From IMG/VR virus record IMGVR_UViG_3300024354_000087, positions 1 to 21,540 of that record: a stretch of DNA of 21,540 nucleotides. The stretch is one strand, 5' to 3'. The notes beneath the pieces are model-generated. The model was not told where the DNA came from, did not search any database, and worked only from the letters and a program-made list of their open reading frames with translations. The stretch is from a virus. Shown one piece after another: positions 6,484 to 14,068 of this stretch. A program made the translations under genes and the position numbers. Position 1 is the stretch's first letter. Each line of letters opens with the position of its first letter.

Positions 6484-6712
6484 CAAGGCATACAACGCAC
6501 GTCCTGAGCAAGTTAAGAAACGCGAGATGCGTAACCAAGCACGAGCAGAGATGGCACGTGATGGCAAGGTACACAAGGGCGATGGCAAAGACGTTGACCA
6601 TAAAAAGATGCTTGATGGCAAGGGCACAAACGCTAAGTCAAATCTTCGTGTCGTAGATAAAGAGAAGAACCGTGGCTGGAGAGGAAGCAATGGAAGCGCA
6701 TATGGAAAATAA
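6449..6712 (+). CDS. Small HNH endonuclease-like protein (87 aa)
   Basis: The start at 6449 is set by a strong GGAGG (6438-6442) six bases upstream, although it overlaps the VRR-NUC gene by 35 bases. The C-terminal half carries DVDHKKMLDGKGTNAKSNLR followed by KNRGW. This matches the core of small HNH nucleases (DH, then N in SNLRVV, then NR), with Asp50, His51, Asn65 and Asn74. The N-terminal 45 residues are very basic and helical. There is no cysteine pair for a structural zinc, so the fold may be the minimal zinc-free type. It may nick DNA during replication or packaging; homing activity is possible but no intron is seen. Confidence 0.8.
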   Translation: MNKGGPTKAAYDKAYNARPEQVKKREMRNQARAEMARDGKVHKGDGKDVDHKKMLDGKGTNAKSNLRVVDKEKNRGWRGSNGSAYGK

Positions 6713-8281
6713 ATGCTAGTCAGACAAGATAAGAGGGCGCTGATCCTCAAACTAAAACATCCGACAAGAGTAACCACACCGATACCAACAGCTAAGTTGG
6801 TAACGCACAAAGGGCAGACACTAGTGGCTGTCCCACACAGACCTGATGAAGTTAAGGTGCTGAGAAACTTGGGGTTCAATGCCCCTGACCCGATGAGCTA
6901 CTACTATAAGTGGCCCGGACGTTTCAAACCTTTTGCTGCACAGATCGAGACTGCAAACTTTTTATCCATGAATGATCGTGCGTTCTGTTTGAACAGCATG
7001 GGCTTGGGTAAAACAGTTACGTCACTATGGGCGTATGACTATATGCGAGATGCCAAGTTGGTCAACAAAGCATTGGTTATCTGTCCACTGTCTACGATGG
7101 AGCGTACTTGGGCTGACGAAGTCTTCAAGACATTCCCACACTTGGATGCCACAGTTGTGTATGGCACACGAGAGCGTCGCAAGAAATTATTGGCGCAACC
7201 CTCTGATATTTACATTATCAATACCGATGGTATTAAGACGATTCAAGACGAGTTAGCCAACAGACCCGACATCAATTTAATTATTGTTGACGAGATTGCG
7301 ATGTTCCGTAATGCCAGTACAGACCGCTGGAAAATCTTGAACAGCATATGTAATAAGCAGACGCACAGACGCATATGGGCTCTGACTGGTGCACCCACAC
7401 CACACGAACCTACAGATGCATGGGCTCAATGCCGTATCGTATGTCCAACCAACCCCGATGTGCCTAAGTACTTTGGTCAGTTCCGTGATTCGGTCATGAA
7501 GCAGATCACACAGTTCAAATGGGTGCCTCGCCACGATGCAGTTGAGACAGTCAAGAAGGTGATGCAACCTGCTGTACGTTTTGCACTTGACGACTGTATT
7601 GACTTGCCTGAGCAAACATTTATCAACCGCGATGTTGAGATGACTGATGAGCAGAAGGTGGCATACAAGGGTATGCTTGAGAAGCTGATAACTGAATACG
7701 AAGGCGGTGAGGTCCTTGCAGTCAACGAGGCAGTTAAAGCCAACAAGCTTGTGCAGATTGCTTGCGGAGTTGCCTATGGCAAAGACGGTGAGTACATCAA
7801 CATACCAAGTAAGCCTAGGCTTGACGTACTGCGTGAATTGATCGAGGGTTCAGAAGGCAAAGTCATTGTGTTCGTACCGCTGACTGGTGTGCTTGAACAC
7901 TTGGTCGAGGAACTGTCTAAAGAGTGGTCAGTTGCGGCTGTCCATGGTGGCGTTGGCAAGGCCGAGCGAGACAGGATATTTGGTGAATTCCAAAACGGCA
8001 CTGGCCTGCGAGTACTGGTGGCAAACCCTGCCACGATGTCTCATGGGCTGACATTAACTGCGGCAACCAATATTGTTTGGTACGCACCCATCCACAGCAA
8101 CGATGTGTATGAACAAGCCTGCGCACGAGTGCGAAGACCTGGGCAGACTAGAACGACAGTGATTGCTCACATTGCTTGTTCAGATATCGAAAGACGCATT
8201 TACACCCGCTTACGCACCAAGCAGAAACTGCAAGGTGCACTACTTGAAATCATGAAAGGAATTGAAAATGATGAGCCCTGA
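6713..8281 (+). CDS. SNF2/DEAD-like superfamily 2 helicase
   Basis: This 522-aa protein has the two RecA-like lobes of SF2 helicases. Lobe 1 includes motif I NSMGLGKT (Lys100, Thr101), motif Ia VICPLSTMERTW, motif II VDEIAMF (Asp193, Glu194) and motif III LTGAP (about 224-228). Lobe 2 includes VIVFVPL, the VHGGVGKAERD segment and motif VI QACARVRRPGQ (Gln468 to Gln478). The RRPGQ ending and DEIA motif II fit the SNF2 branch used by phages. It should translocate on double-stranded DNA using ATP. It follows the HNH stop with no gap (TAAATG). Pairing with VRR-NUC suggests joint processing of forks or junctions. Confidence 0.95.
   Translation: MLVRQDKRALILKLKHPTRVTTPIPTAKLVTHKGQTLVAVPHRPDEVKVLRNLGFNAPDPMSYYYKWPGRFKPFAAQIETANFLSMNDRAFCLNSMGLGKTVTSLWAYDYMRDAKLVNKALVICPLSTMERTWADEVFKTFPHLDATVVYGTRERRKKLLAQPSDIYIINTDGIKTIQDELANRPDINLIIVDEIAMFRNASTDRWKILNSICNKQTHRRIWALTGAPTPHEPTDAWAQCRIVCPTNPDVPKYFGQFRDSVMKQITQFKWVPRHDAVETVKKVMQPAVRFALDDCIDLPEQTFINRDVEMTDEQKVAYKGMLEKLITEYEGGEVLAVNEAVKANKLVQIACGVAYGKDGEYINIPSKPRLDVLRELIEGSEGKVIVFVPLTGVLEHLVEELSKEWSVAAVHGGVGKAERDRIFGEFQNGTGLRVLVANPATMSHGLTLTAATNIVWYAPIHSNDVYEQACARVRRPGQTRTTVIAHIACSDIERRIYTRLRTKQKLQGALLEIMKGIENDEP
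8254..8275 (+). repeat. Left copy of a 22-bp imperfect direct repeat
   Basis: GAAAGGAATTGAA at 8254-8266, followed four bases later by ATGAG, recurs at 8954-8975 with 19 of 22 positions identical. The copies are exactly 700 bases apart. This copy covers the 3' end of the helicase gene and the ribosome site and start of the following gene. Confidence 0.7.
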
Positions 8282-8978
8282 GTTCTCAAAGTACATTTCC
8301 ATATGGGAGGACAAAGTAAACAGTGCGGGATACGGTGCTTATCTGGAAGGGACTAAGTACTTTGTGTGCCATGATGATTTTCCACAGATTGCCATTGATG
8401 CTATTGAAAAGGATGAGCCTTTAGAGATAACACACCTGCCGTTTCCACGGACGGGCATAGTGTGTAAAGCCAATGGGATGGTAGTCGTGCTTAATCTTTG
8501 GATGGACAAGGATGGCTTGAATGTTCACGGGGCATTAGGTGACAGGGATGGAGTTTCAGAATTACCGCATACATTACTGAACGAGGGGAAAAAAGTGATG
8601 TATGTAGACCATAGTATGGGCAAACAGGCTGTTAACCTTATGCATGGATTAGCTTATTCTGCAATAATTTTTCTAATACATGTTAATGAGTCAGGTGGCA
8701 CCGCTTTTGTGTCATCCCCACATGAGTCTAATGCAAGGCGTAAGGCTAAAGGTAAGCGCCCATTGTTTACATGGACAACCGTGAACCTAGACGCCCCTCG
8801 ATACAAGAGCGAACCCAAAGGCGGAACACATGCTTCACCTCGACTGCACGACAGACGTGGTCATTGGGTAACCAGTAAGTTGGGCAAACGTTTTTGGCGT
8901 AAAGACACGAAAGTAGGAAGCGCTAAGAACGGTATAGCATTTCAAACATATCAGAAAGGAATTGAATCAGATGAGTGA
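8268..8978 (+). CDS. Hypothetical phage protein with a conserved C-terminal motif (236 aa)
   Basis: I start at ATG 8268, seven bases after AAAGGA, overlapping the helicase 3' end by 14 bases. The first 110 residues look like a mixed alpha/beta domain, and the region near 115-140 is hydrophobic (NLMHGLAYSAIIFLIHV). Basic residues follow (NARRKAKGKRP). The C-terminus has HASPRLHDRRGHWV (His188 to Trp200 or so), then GKRFWRKDTKVG and an aromatic end. I recall this PRxHxRRGHW...G pattern from many phage proteins of unknown role. The gene looks more AT-rich than its neighbours and is flanked by a direct repeat, so it may be a late addition. Confidence 0.8.
   Translation: MMSPEFSKYISIWEDKVNSAGYGAYLEGTKYFVCHDDFPQIAIDAIEKDEPLEITHLPFPRTGIVCKANGMVVVLNLWMDKDGLNVHGALGDRDGVSELPHTLLNEGKKVMYVDHSMGKQAVNLMHGLAYSAIIFLIHVNESGGTAFVSSPHESNARRKAKGKRPLFTWTTVNLDAPRYKSEPKGGTHASPRLHDRRGHWVTSKLGKRFWRKDTKVGSAKNGIAFQTYQKGIESDE
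8954..8975 (+). repeat. Right copy of a 22-bp imperfect direct repeat
   Basis: This copy matches 8254-8275 at 19 of 22 positions, including the first 13 bases and the final ATGAG. It covers the end of the hypothetical gene (tail KGIESDE, compared with KGIENDEP at the helicase end). It also carries a ribosome site and an ATG at 8971 that opens only a five-codon frame (MSENT). Confidence 0.7.
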
Positions 8979-9035
8979 AAACACTTAGCACAAACACACC
9001 AAATAAGAGTAAGCTAACACCCCCTTAGGATAAAT

Positions 9036-9416
9036 ATGAAAATATCAGAACTGGTAGCAAAATACGTAGAAATACGCGACAAAAAAGCTCAGATCAAAGC
9101 TGAGTATGATGGCAAAATAGCCAAGGTCGATGAAGTACTAGACAAGATTGAAGCCGCCCTGCTCAAGACATTTGAGACCACAGGCATGGATTCTGTACGC
9201 ACGGAATTTGGCACGGCATACACTTCTTCAAAGACAACTGCATCCATTGCAGACCCCGATGCGTTCATGACTTTCTGTAAAGAAAACAACGCATGGCATA
9301 TGTTGCAAAAACGTGTGGCGCAATCCGCTGTCGAGCAATATAAAGACGAACACGAGACACTGCCCCCCGGCATTGACTGGCGTGTAGAACGAACCATCAA
9401 CGTTCGTAGATCATAA
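9036..9416 (+). CDS. Conserved phage protein, coiled-coil N-terminus (126 aa)
   Basis: An AGGA site lies seven bases before ATG 9036. Residues 1-50 form a charged helix with heptad character (KYVEIRDKKAQIKAEYDGKI, then VDEVLDKIEAALLKTF). A strand region (VRTEFGTAYTSSKTTAS) and a conserved-looking end (LPPGIDWRVERTINVRR) follow. I recall a common phage family with exactly this plan (charged helix, GTAY segment, LPPG-W-E-INVRR ending), usually beside ssDNA-binding or recombination genes and without a proven activity. It sits 20 bases before the SSB-like gene, which fits that context. A helper in single-strand DNA handling is possible but inferred. Confidence 0.82.
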   Translation: MKISELVAKYVEIRDKKAQIKAEYDGKIAKVDEVLDKIEAALLKTFETTGMDSVRTEFGTAYTSSKTTASIADPDAFMTFCKENNAWHMLQKRVAQSAVEQYKDEHETLPPGIDWRVERTINVRRS

Positions 9417-9436
9417 TTTTTAACCGGAGAAAACAC

Positions 9437-10324
9437 ATGAGCGATATCATTCCATTTGAATCTGGCAACCTGCCTGCATACTTAAAGAACGTAAACGTTG
9501 AGGACTTGAACTCTGACTTGGCAGCAGCCAATACAGGCTTCCCAGTTATCTCTATCAAAGGCAAGGTGTTTACCATCGTACGTGGTGGTGAGCGTACAAC
9601 CATGATGAACCCTAAAGACCCTGACAGCGCGGCAACTGCGATTGAGGTGGTCTTGATCAAAGCCAACAAAGGCTTGTCCAAGGTGTACTACGCCAAAGGT
9701 TACGACGAGAAGGCCGAGAACCAAAAGCCTGATTGCTTCAGCAATGAAGGCACTAAACCCGATTCAAGCGTGGACAAACCCCAGTCCAAATCTTGCGCAA
9801 CTTGCCCACATAACCAATGGGGTAGCAAGATTGGTGACAACGGTGGCAAGGGCAAGGCATGTCAGGATTCCAAGCGTATGGCGATTGCAGCCCCTGGCCT
9901 CATCAATGACCCATACCTGATTCGTGTACCCCCTGCATCCATCAAAGCACTGAGCGAATACGGCAGTGGATTGGCTAAACGCGGTGTACCTTACAGTGCA
10001 GTCGTGACCAAGGTGGGCTTTGTTATGGAAGAAGCTACACCTAAACTGACATTTAAAGCTGTTGGTCTGTTGCCTGATGCCATGTTCCAAGAAGTGCAGT
10101 CTGCCATGGACAGCGAAGTTGTGCATAGCATCTTGGGTACTGTCGGTACACATACCGAGGCTGATGAACTGCCAGTCATTGAAGCTCCTGCTCCAGTGGT
10201 TGAGAAGCCAAAGGCCGAAGCCAAACCAAAACCCAAGGCTGAGCCAAAACCTGAACCCAAGCCAGTTGCGGTTACAGAACCCGAAGTCGATCTGAACCTA
10301 GACGACCTGAACTTCGACGACTAA
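9437..10324 (+). CDS. Predicted phage ssDNA-binding protein with zinc site and acidic tail
   Basis: This 295-aa protein resembles phage single-strand DNA-binding proteins in layout. There is an N-terminal beta-rich domain that could be an OB fold (residues about 30-90 and 155-225), interrupted by a cysteine cluster (Cys100, Cys120, Cys123 in CATCPHN, Cys142) that probably binds zinc. A Lys/Pro/Glu repeat linker follows at about 255-275 (KPKAEAKPKPKAEPKPEPKP). The protein ends in the acidic tail DLNLDDLNFDD. A tail of this type in SSB and T7 gp2.5 recruits replication partners. A GGAG site precedes ATG 9437. The fold is inferred from layout, not from close sequence similarity. Confidence 0.72.
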   Translation: MSDIIPFESGNLPAYLKNVNVEDLNSDLAAANTGFPVISIKGKVFTIVRGGERTTMMNPKDPDSAATAIEVVLIKANKGLSKVYYAKGYDEKAENQKPDCFSNEGTKPDSSVDKPQSKSCATCPHNQWGSKIGDNGGKGKACQDSKRMAIAAPGLINDPYLIRVPPASIKALSEYGSGLAKRGVPYSAVVTKVGFVMEEATPKLTFKAVGLLPDAMFQEVQSAMDSEVVHSILGTVGTHTEADELPVIEAPAPVVEKPKAEAKPKPKAEPKPEPKPVAVTEPEVDLNLDDLNFDD

Positions 10325-10329
10325 TTAAC

Positions 10330-10378
10330 GAGGGGAAAGCCGTGCAACTTAGCTTGCGGACGAGCGGTTAGTACCCTC
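10330..10378 (+). promoter_or_regulatory. Candidate structured leader RNA before the 83-aa gene
   Basis: The 77-base gap after the SSB-like gene can fold. An outer stem pairs GAGGG (10330-10334) with CCCTC (10374-10378). Inside it, GCTTG (10352-10356) pairs with CGAGC (10361-10365) around a CGGA tetraloop. The ATG at 10402 lies 23 bases downstream with an AGGA site. No T-run directly follows the outer stem. I do not match it to a known riboswitch or ribozyme. Confidence 0.4.
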
Positions 10379-10401
10379 ACCCTTTTGTTTCAGGAATACA
10401 T

Positions 10402-10653
10402 ATGTCATATCAAATAGATCAGAGAAAAGTTGTCGGTGTTGTTTTGGAAGCTAACGCGGCCTTGAACGACAAAGGTTTCAATCATGGTGAAGTTATCCTT
10501 GGGTTGTCTGAGTTAGTGGGCCGCATCATTGTTGAAGCCGCTGAGACACAAATCCAAGCAAGTGAGCTTCTCAATGTGGCTGTTGCCCATATTGGCAAGA
10601 CCATCAAGATCGGGGCCGAAGCCCAAGACAAACGCATCATTACAGGGGTGTAA
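10402..10653 (+). CDS. Small helical hypothetical protein (83 aa)
   Basis: An AGGA site lies seven bases before ATG 10402. The product is almost wholly helical and hydrophobic-faced (VVGVVLEANAALNDKGF, then EVILGLSELVGRIIVEAAET, then SELLNVAVAHIGKTI), as in a small helical bundle or dimer. There are no cysteines and no nucleotide-binding motif. It ends three bases before the primase-helicase start. Its position between the SSB-like gene and the primase-helicase hints at a replication accessory role, but I do not recognise the family. Confidence 0.72.
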   Translation: MSYQIDQRKVVGVVLEANAALNDKGFNHGEVILGLSELVGRIIVEAAETQIQASELLNVAVAHIGKTIKIGAEAQDKRIITGV

Positions 10654-10656
10654 TCC

Positions 10657-13620
10657 ATGGACACTCTCAAGTTCCTGCAAACAATCCTTCCTGAGGAGGG
10701 GTTTAAGTTCGTAGGGTTGGGACGTGTTGGACGCGATGGTATTGCCCACAAAGCCTATGAGTCTCTTGAACTCATGGCGAAAGCCATCGAATCTTATGAT
10801 GCACAAAGCAACCTGATTGTCTACCACGCATGCTGTTCCTATAAGGCGGCAAGCTACGAAGCTGAGGTCAATGGCGTAACCAAAACCAAATACCGAGGCG
10901 CACAGAACTGGCATAAAGCCAAGTCATTTTGGATTGATATCGACTGCGGTGAAGACAAAGCGGCTGAAGGTAAAGGCTATCTGAATAAAACAGAAGCCGC
11001 CAAAGCCATCCTTGGTTTCTGTAAGACACACCAGTTTCCTAACCCCATGCTTGTTGATTCAGGCGGTGGACTACATTGCTACTGGCCTTTGACTAAACCC
11101 ATTGGCCCTAACAGTTGGCGAACCATTGCCAACGAATTCAAAGCCGCACTCAATGCCGCTGGACTGTTGGTTGACCCAACCCGAACTGCTGACTTGTCTT
11201 CTATCCTACGACCTGTAGGTTCACATAATCGCAAAGCCGGACGTGAAGTCCGTGAAGTCAAGGTCAAAACTCAACCCACATTTGTTGAGCCACAAGAATT
11301 TGCAGCCACAGTCTCACGCGCAGTGAAGGCCCTCCAAGCTCATGTACCAAAGCAATCATCAGCGCCTGGTTTAAATGATGACTTGATCACACCATACGAT
11401 GGGCCACAGTACGAGACTTCTGCTCGGTTGATTGCTGACCACTGCCAACAGGTAAGAATCATGCGGGATACCAAGGGCGATGTTGAATACCACACATGGT
11501 TTAACGTCATTGGGATTATTAGACACTGTGTTGAAGGCATTGACCTTGCGCATGAGTGGAGTGAAAACCGTTCTGCTAAACATTCTAATGTTGACGTAAC
11601 CACACGATACGAGACATGGAACGCAGGTTCCACTACCTGTGACAGATTTGAAACTGATAATCCTGCAGGCTGTGTTGGTTGCCCTCACCGTGGGAAAATC
11701 AATACCCCCATGGTTTTAGGTAGGGTTATCCCTGAGCCTGTTGAACAGGTCATGGAAGTTGTGGATGATGACGAAGTCGTAGAGACCATTGTGCCCCCAC
11801 TGCCTGAGAACTATGAGTTTCAGAATAACCGGATGATTCGTTTCATCAAGGACAAGGATGGTGTAAACCAGCCCTTTACATTCTGCTACCAGTTGTTCTA
11901 TCCTATTCAGCGTATTCGTAAGGCTGACGGTGCGTATGCGTTTACCATTCGTATGCACTTGCCGGACAAGCGAATCAGGGAATTTGAGGTGGACACAGCA
12001 TCCATTGCTTCATCGGCTGATTTACTCAAGGCCATGTCCAAGTATGAACTTATGCCTTCAAATAATAAGGATGCAACGATGCATTTGACTGCGTATATTC
12101 GTGACTCAATTACCAAGCTGATGACCGAGCAGAGGGAGGTGGACACACTGACTTCATTTGGTTGGCGTGACAACATGTCAGGGTTTTTACTAGGTGACAG
12201 GCTGTATCACACTGATGGTTCAGTTCGCCATGTGTATGTAGGTGGCGGGGCTTCTGCGTATAAGAATGTTTATCCTGCGCCTCGTGGGTCACTTAAAGCG
12301 TATTCCGACGCTGTTAATTTTGTCTACAACCGTGAGAGCAGTGAAGCCGCTCAGTATGTTTTCTGCAATGTCTACGGTTCAATCCTGACGCCATTTGGTG
12401 AAGACAGCTACAACGGTGTATTGGTCGCTGTTAACTCAGGCCACTCGGGTAAAGGTAAAACGACTGTATGGCGTGCCGCGCTGTATGGCTTTGCTGATGC
12501 CAACCAGTTGATCGTGGGTGGTAAAGAAGGGGTGACGCAGAAAGCTCGGTGGAATACCATTGGTACACACAAAAACATCCCAATCGTGTTGGACGAATTG
12601 ACTGACTTGGATGCGGCTGAAGTTAGTAGCATGGCCTATACCGTCTCCCAAGGCGCAGATCGTGTGCGTCTTACATCATCAGGTGGCAAGGTCAGTGTAG
12701 CTGAAAGGCATACATGGAAGTCTGTAGTAGGTATAACTGCTAACGAAGACTTGCACTCTAAGTTGGCCGCACATAATGCAAATACTCAGGCAGAAGGTGT
12801 GCGCATGATCGGCATCAACTTCGAGACTTATGGTGTACCTGTGTTCAAAAACGCTGTGGAAGTTTCTGCCGCTGTTGATCAGATGCGGGACAACTGGGGT
12901 CATGCAGGCGATGTGTTTTTAAAGTACGTGGTTACACACCAAGAGGAAGTTTCCAAGCTGTGGTCTAAGATTGAGTCTGAAATGTCTGTTGCCCTGCCAG
13001 AGAGTGAATACAGGTTTTGGCGTAGCCATGCCACTGCAACACTGGCAGCAGCTCGCATCCTGATTGACTTGAAGATTGTGGAATTTGACTACGACATGCT
13101 TGTTGCTTTTACCAAGCGACTGATGGTAGATATGAGTCAAGCGGTTACCACTGGCAACATGACAACCCCTGAGGACGCTCTGAACCGCATGATCCGCGAC
13201 TTGTCCAACCGCATCATAGTGACAGCAGAGTACCGTGACATTCGTACAGACGCTCGTGGCCCTGAAGATTCAATCTCAAGAATCGTTGGTGCACCCGCAG
13301 GTCGACGCATTATTGGTAATCAGACGACCAAGGGCAAAGACAAGTACATCGGTAAGCTGTTCTTAGCCAAAAAAGAATTTGGCGAGTGGTGTGCCAAGAA
13401 CCGGATGGAGCCCAAAGAACTTGTCAAATGCGCTGTCAAGCACGGTTGGATTATTCCTTGGCAGGAAAAGTTCAATATTGGTAGGGGGACAGCCCACTCG
13501 ACTGGTAGCTGTACTTGCTATGCGTTTGACTTCTCAGCCATGGAAGGTGCTGTAGAAAATACCAGTGGTCCAGTAACACTTGTACAAACTGAGGAAAGTG
13601 CAGTATCATCTGCTCACTAA
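10657..13620 (+). CDS. Primase-helicase: AEP-type primase fused to DUF927-like helicase
   Basis: The 987-aa protein joins primer synthesis to DNA unwinding. The N-terminal archaeo-eukaryotic primase domain shows FWIDIDCG (Asp94, Asp96), SGGGLHCYWP (His140) and RPVGSHN (Arg185 to Asn191). A cysteine cluster at 328-344 (Cys328, Cys339, Cys342, His344 in CVGCPH) follows and may bind zinc. The C-terminal DUF927-like ATPase has Walker A GHSGKGKTT (595-603) and Walker B IVLDEL (Asp646, Glu647). This domain pairing occurs in phages and plasmids that carry their own replisome. A GGGG site precedes ATG 10657. It is the last gene of the plus block, 49 bases before the terminator stem. Confidence 0.93.
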   Translation: MDTLKFLQTILPEEGFKFVGLGRVGRDGIAHKAYESLELMAKAIESYDAQSNLIVYHACCSYKAASYEAEVNGVTKTKYRGAQNWHKAKSFWIDIDCGEDKAAEGKGYLNKTEAAKAILGFCKTHQFPNPMLVDSGGGLHCYWPLTKPIGPNSWRTIANEFKAALNAAGLLVDPTRTADLSSILRPVGSHNRKAGREVREVKVKTQPTFVEPQEFAATVSRAVKALQAHVPKQSSAPGLNDDLITPYDGPQYETSARLIADHCQQVRIMRDTKGDVEYHTWFNVIGIIRHCVEGIDLAHEWSENRSAKHSNVDVTTRYETWNAGSTTCDRFETDNPAGCVGCPHRGKINTPMVLGRVIPEPVEQVMEVVDDDEVVETIVPPLPENYEFQNNRMIRFIKDKDGVNQPFTFCYQLFYPIQRIRKADGAYAFTIRMHLPDKRIREFEVDTASIASSADLLKAMSKYELMPSNNKDATMHLTAYIRDSITKLMTEQREVDTLTSFGWRDNMSGFLLGDRLYHTDGSVRHVYVGGGASAYKNVYPAPRGSLKAYSDAVNFVYNRESSEAAQYVFCNVYGSILTPFGEDSYNGVLVAVNSGHSGKGKTTVWRAALYGFADANQLIVGGKEGVTQKARWNTIGTHKNIPIVLDELTDLDAAEVSSMAYTVSQGADRVRLTSSGGKVSVAERHTWKSVVGITANEDLHSKLAAHNANTQAEGVRMIGINFETYGVPVFKNAVEVSAAVDQMRDNWGHAGDVFLKYVVTHQEEVSKLWSKIESEMSVALPESEYRFWRSHATATLAAARILIDLKIVEFDYDMLVAFTKRLMVDMSQAVTTGNMTTPEDALNRMIRDLSNRIIVTAEYRDIRTDARGPEDSISRIVGAPAGRRIIGNQTTKGKDKYIGKLFLAKKEFGEWCAKNRMEPKELVKCAVKHGWIIPWQEKFNIGRGTAHSTGSCTCYAFDFSAMEGAVENTSGPVTLVQTEESAVSSAH

Positions 13621-13668
13621 TTGAGGTTGCCCTTTGTTAGTGTGTTTTGCTCTCCTAAGTTGGATTTA

Positions 13669-13699
13669 CCCCCTAGCCTAAAAACTAGGGGGTTTTTTT
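13669..13699 (+). terminator. Strong intrinsic terminator closing the plus-strand block
   Basis: CCCCCTAG (13669-13676) and CTAGGGGG (13685-13692) form a perfect eight-base-pair stem with an eight-base loop, followed by seven T residues (13693-13699). It lies 48 bases after the primase-helicase stop. In the minus direction the stem is followed by TAAATCC rather than a T-run, so it should act mainly on plus-strand transcripts. The minus-strand Endo VII-like gene runs into the stem: its TAG stop is within the 3' arm. Confidence 0.93.
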
Positions 13700-14068
13700 A
13701 TCACCAAGTTCTTCTAGATACTGCGCGGCAAATTTAAGCAATTCAGGATCATCTCGAAAATGCCCTAAACCTCTATTGCAGTGATTGCAAAGCATACCTC
13801 GAACCTTACCAGTTACGTGGTCATGGTCTACAACCAATGGTTCATTGCTCCCACAAATCACGCATTCTGTTACTGTAGCTTTTATTTCTGCCAATTGTGC
13901 ATCAGAGATAACAGCGCGAAACTTCCCACGACAGTTAGCGTTTCTATAAATAGACCTACATGCCCGACACCAGCTGTCTAGCCCATTCCGCTTTTTATTA
14001 TGCGGTGGAAAAAACTCCAGTGTACTAGGCTTACTCAGTTTACATTTAGTGCAGGTTAGCAGTTCCAT
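13685..14068 (-). CDS. Endonuclease VII-type HNH nuclease
   Basis: The 127-aa product has the recombination endonuclease VII (His-Me finger) core. VVDHDHVTGKVRGMLC gives Asp81, His82, Asp83 and His84, and CNHCNRGLGHFRDD gives Cys94, Cys97 and Asn98. CVIC (Cys69, Cys72) supplies the other half of the structural zinc site. An N-terminal four-cysteine segment (CTKC, then WCRAC; Cys6, Cys9, Cys34, Cys37) forms a second zinc unit, common in phage members. T4 Endo VII resolves branched DNA before packaging; free-standing relatives may act that way or as homing nucleases. It overlaps the DUF6321-like gene by 13 bases, and its stop lies in the terminator stem. Confidence 0.9.
   Translation of the reverse strand: MELLTCTKCKLSKPSTLEFFPPHNKKRNGLDSWCRACRSIYRNANCRGKFRAVISDAQLAEIKATVTECVICGSNEPLVVDHDHVTGKVRGMLCNHCNRGLGHFRDDPELLKFAAQYLEELGDKKTP

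Noticed and set aside
6478-6879. Minus-strand 133-codon open frame
   Set aside because: Opposite the HNH-like and helicase genes, both with clear motifs; Ser/Leu-rich translation typical of an antisense frame.
8979-9035. Additional small gene between the repeat and the 126-aa gene
   Set aside because: The only start there (8971) stops after five codons; the rest has no ORF with a ribosome site.
10330-10378. Intrinsic terminator after the SSB-like gene
   Set aside because: The outer stem is only five base pairs with a long interior and no adjacent T-run; the later CCCTTTTG is too short and too far.
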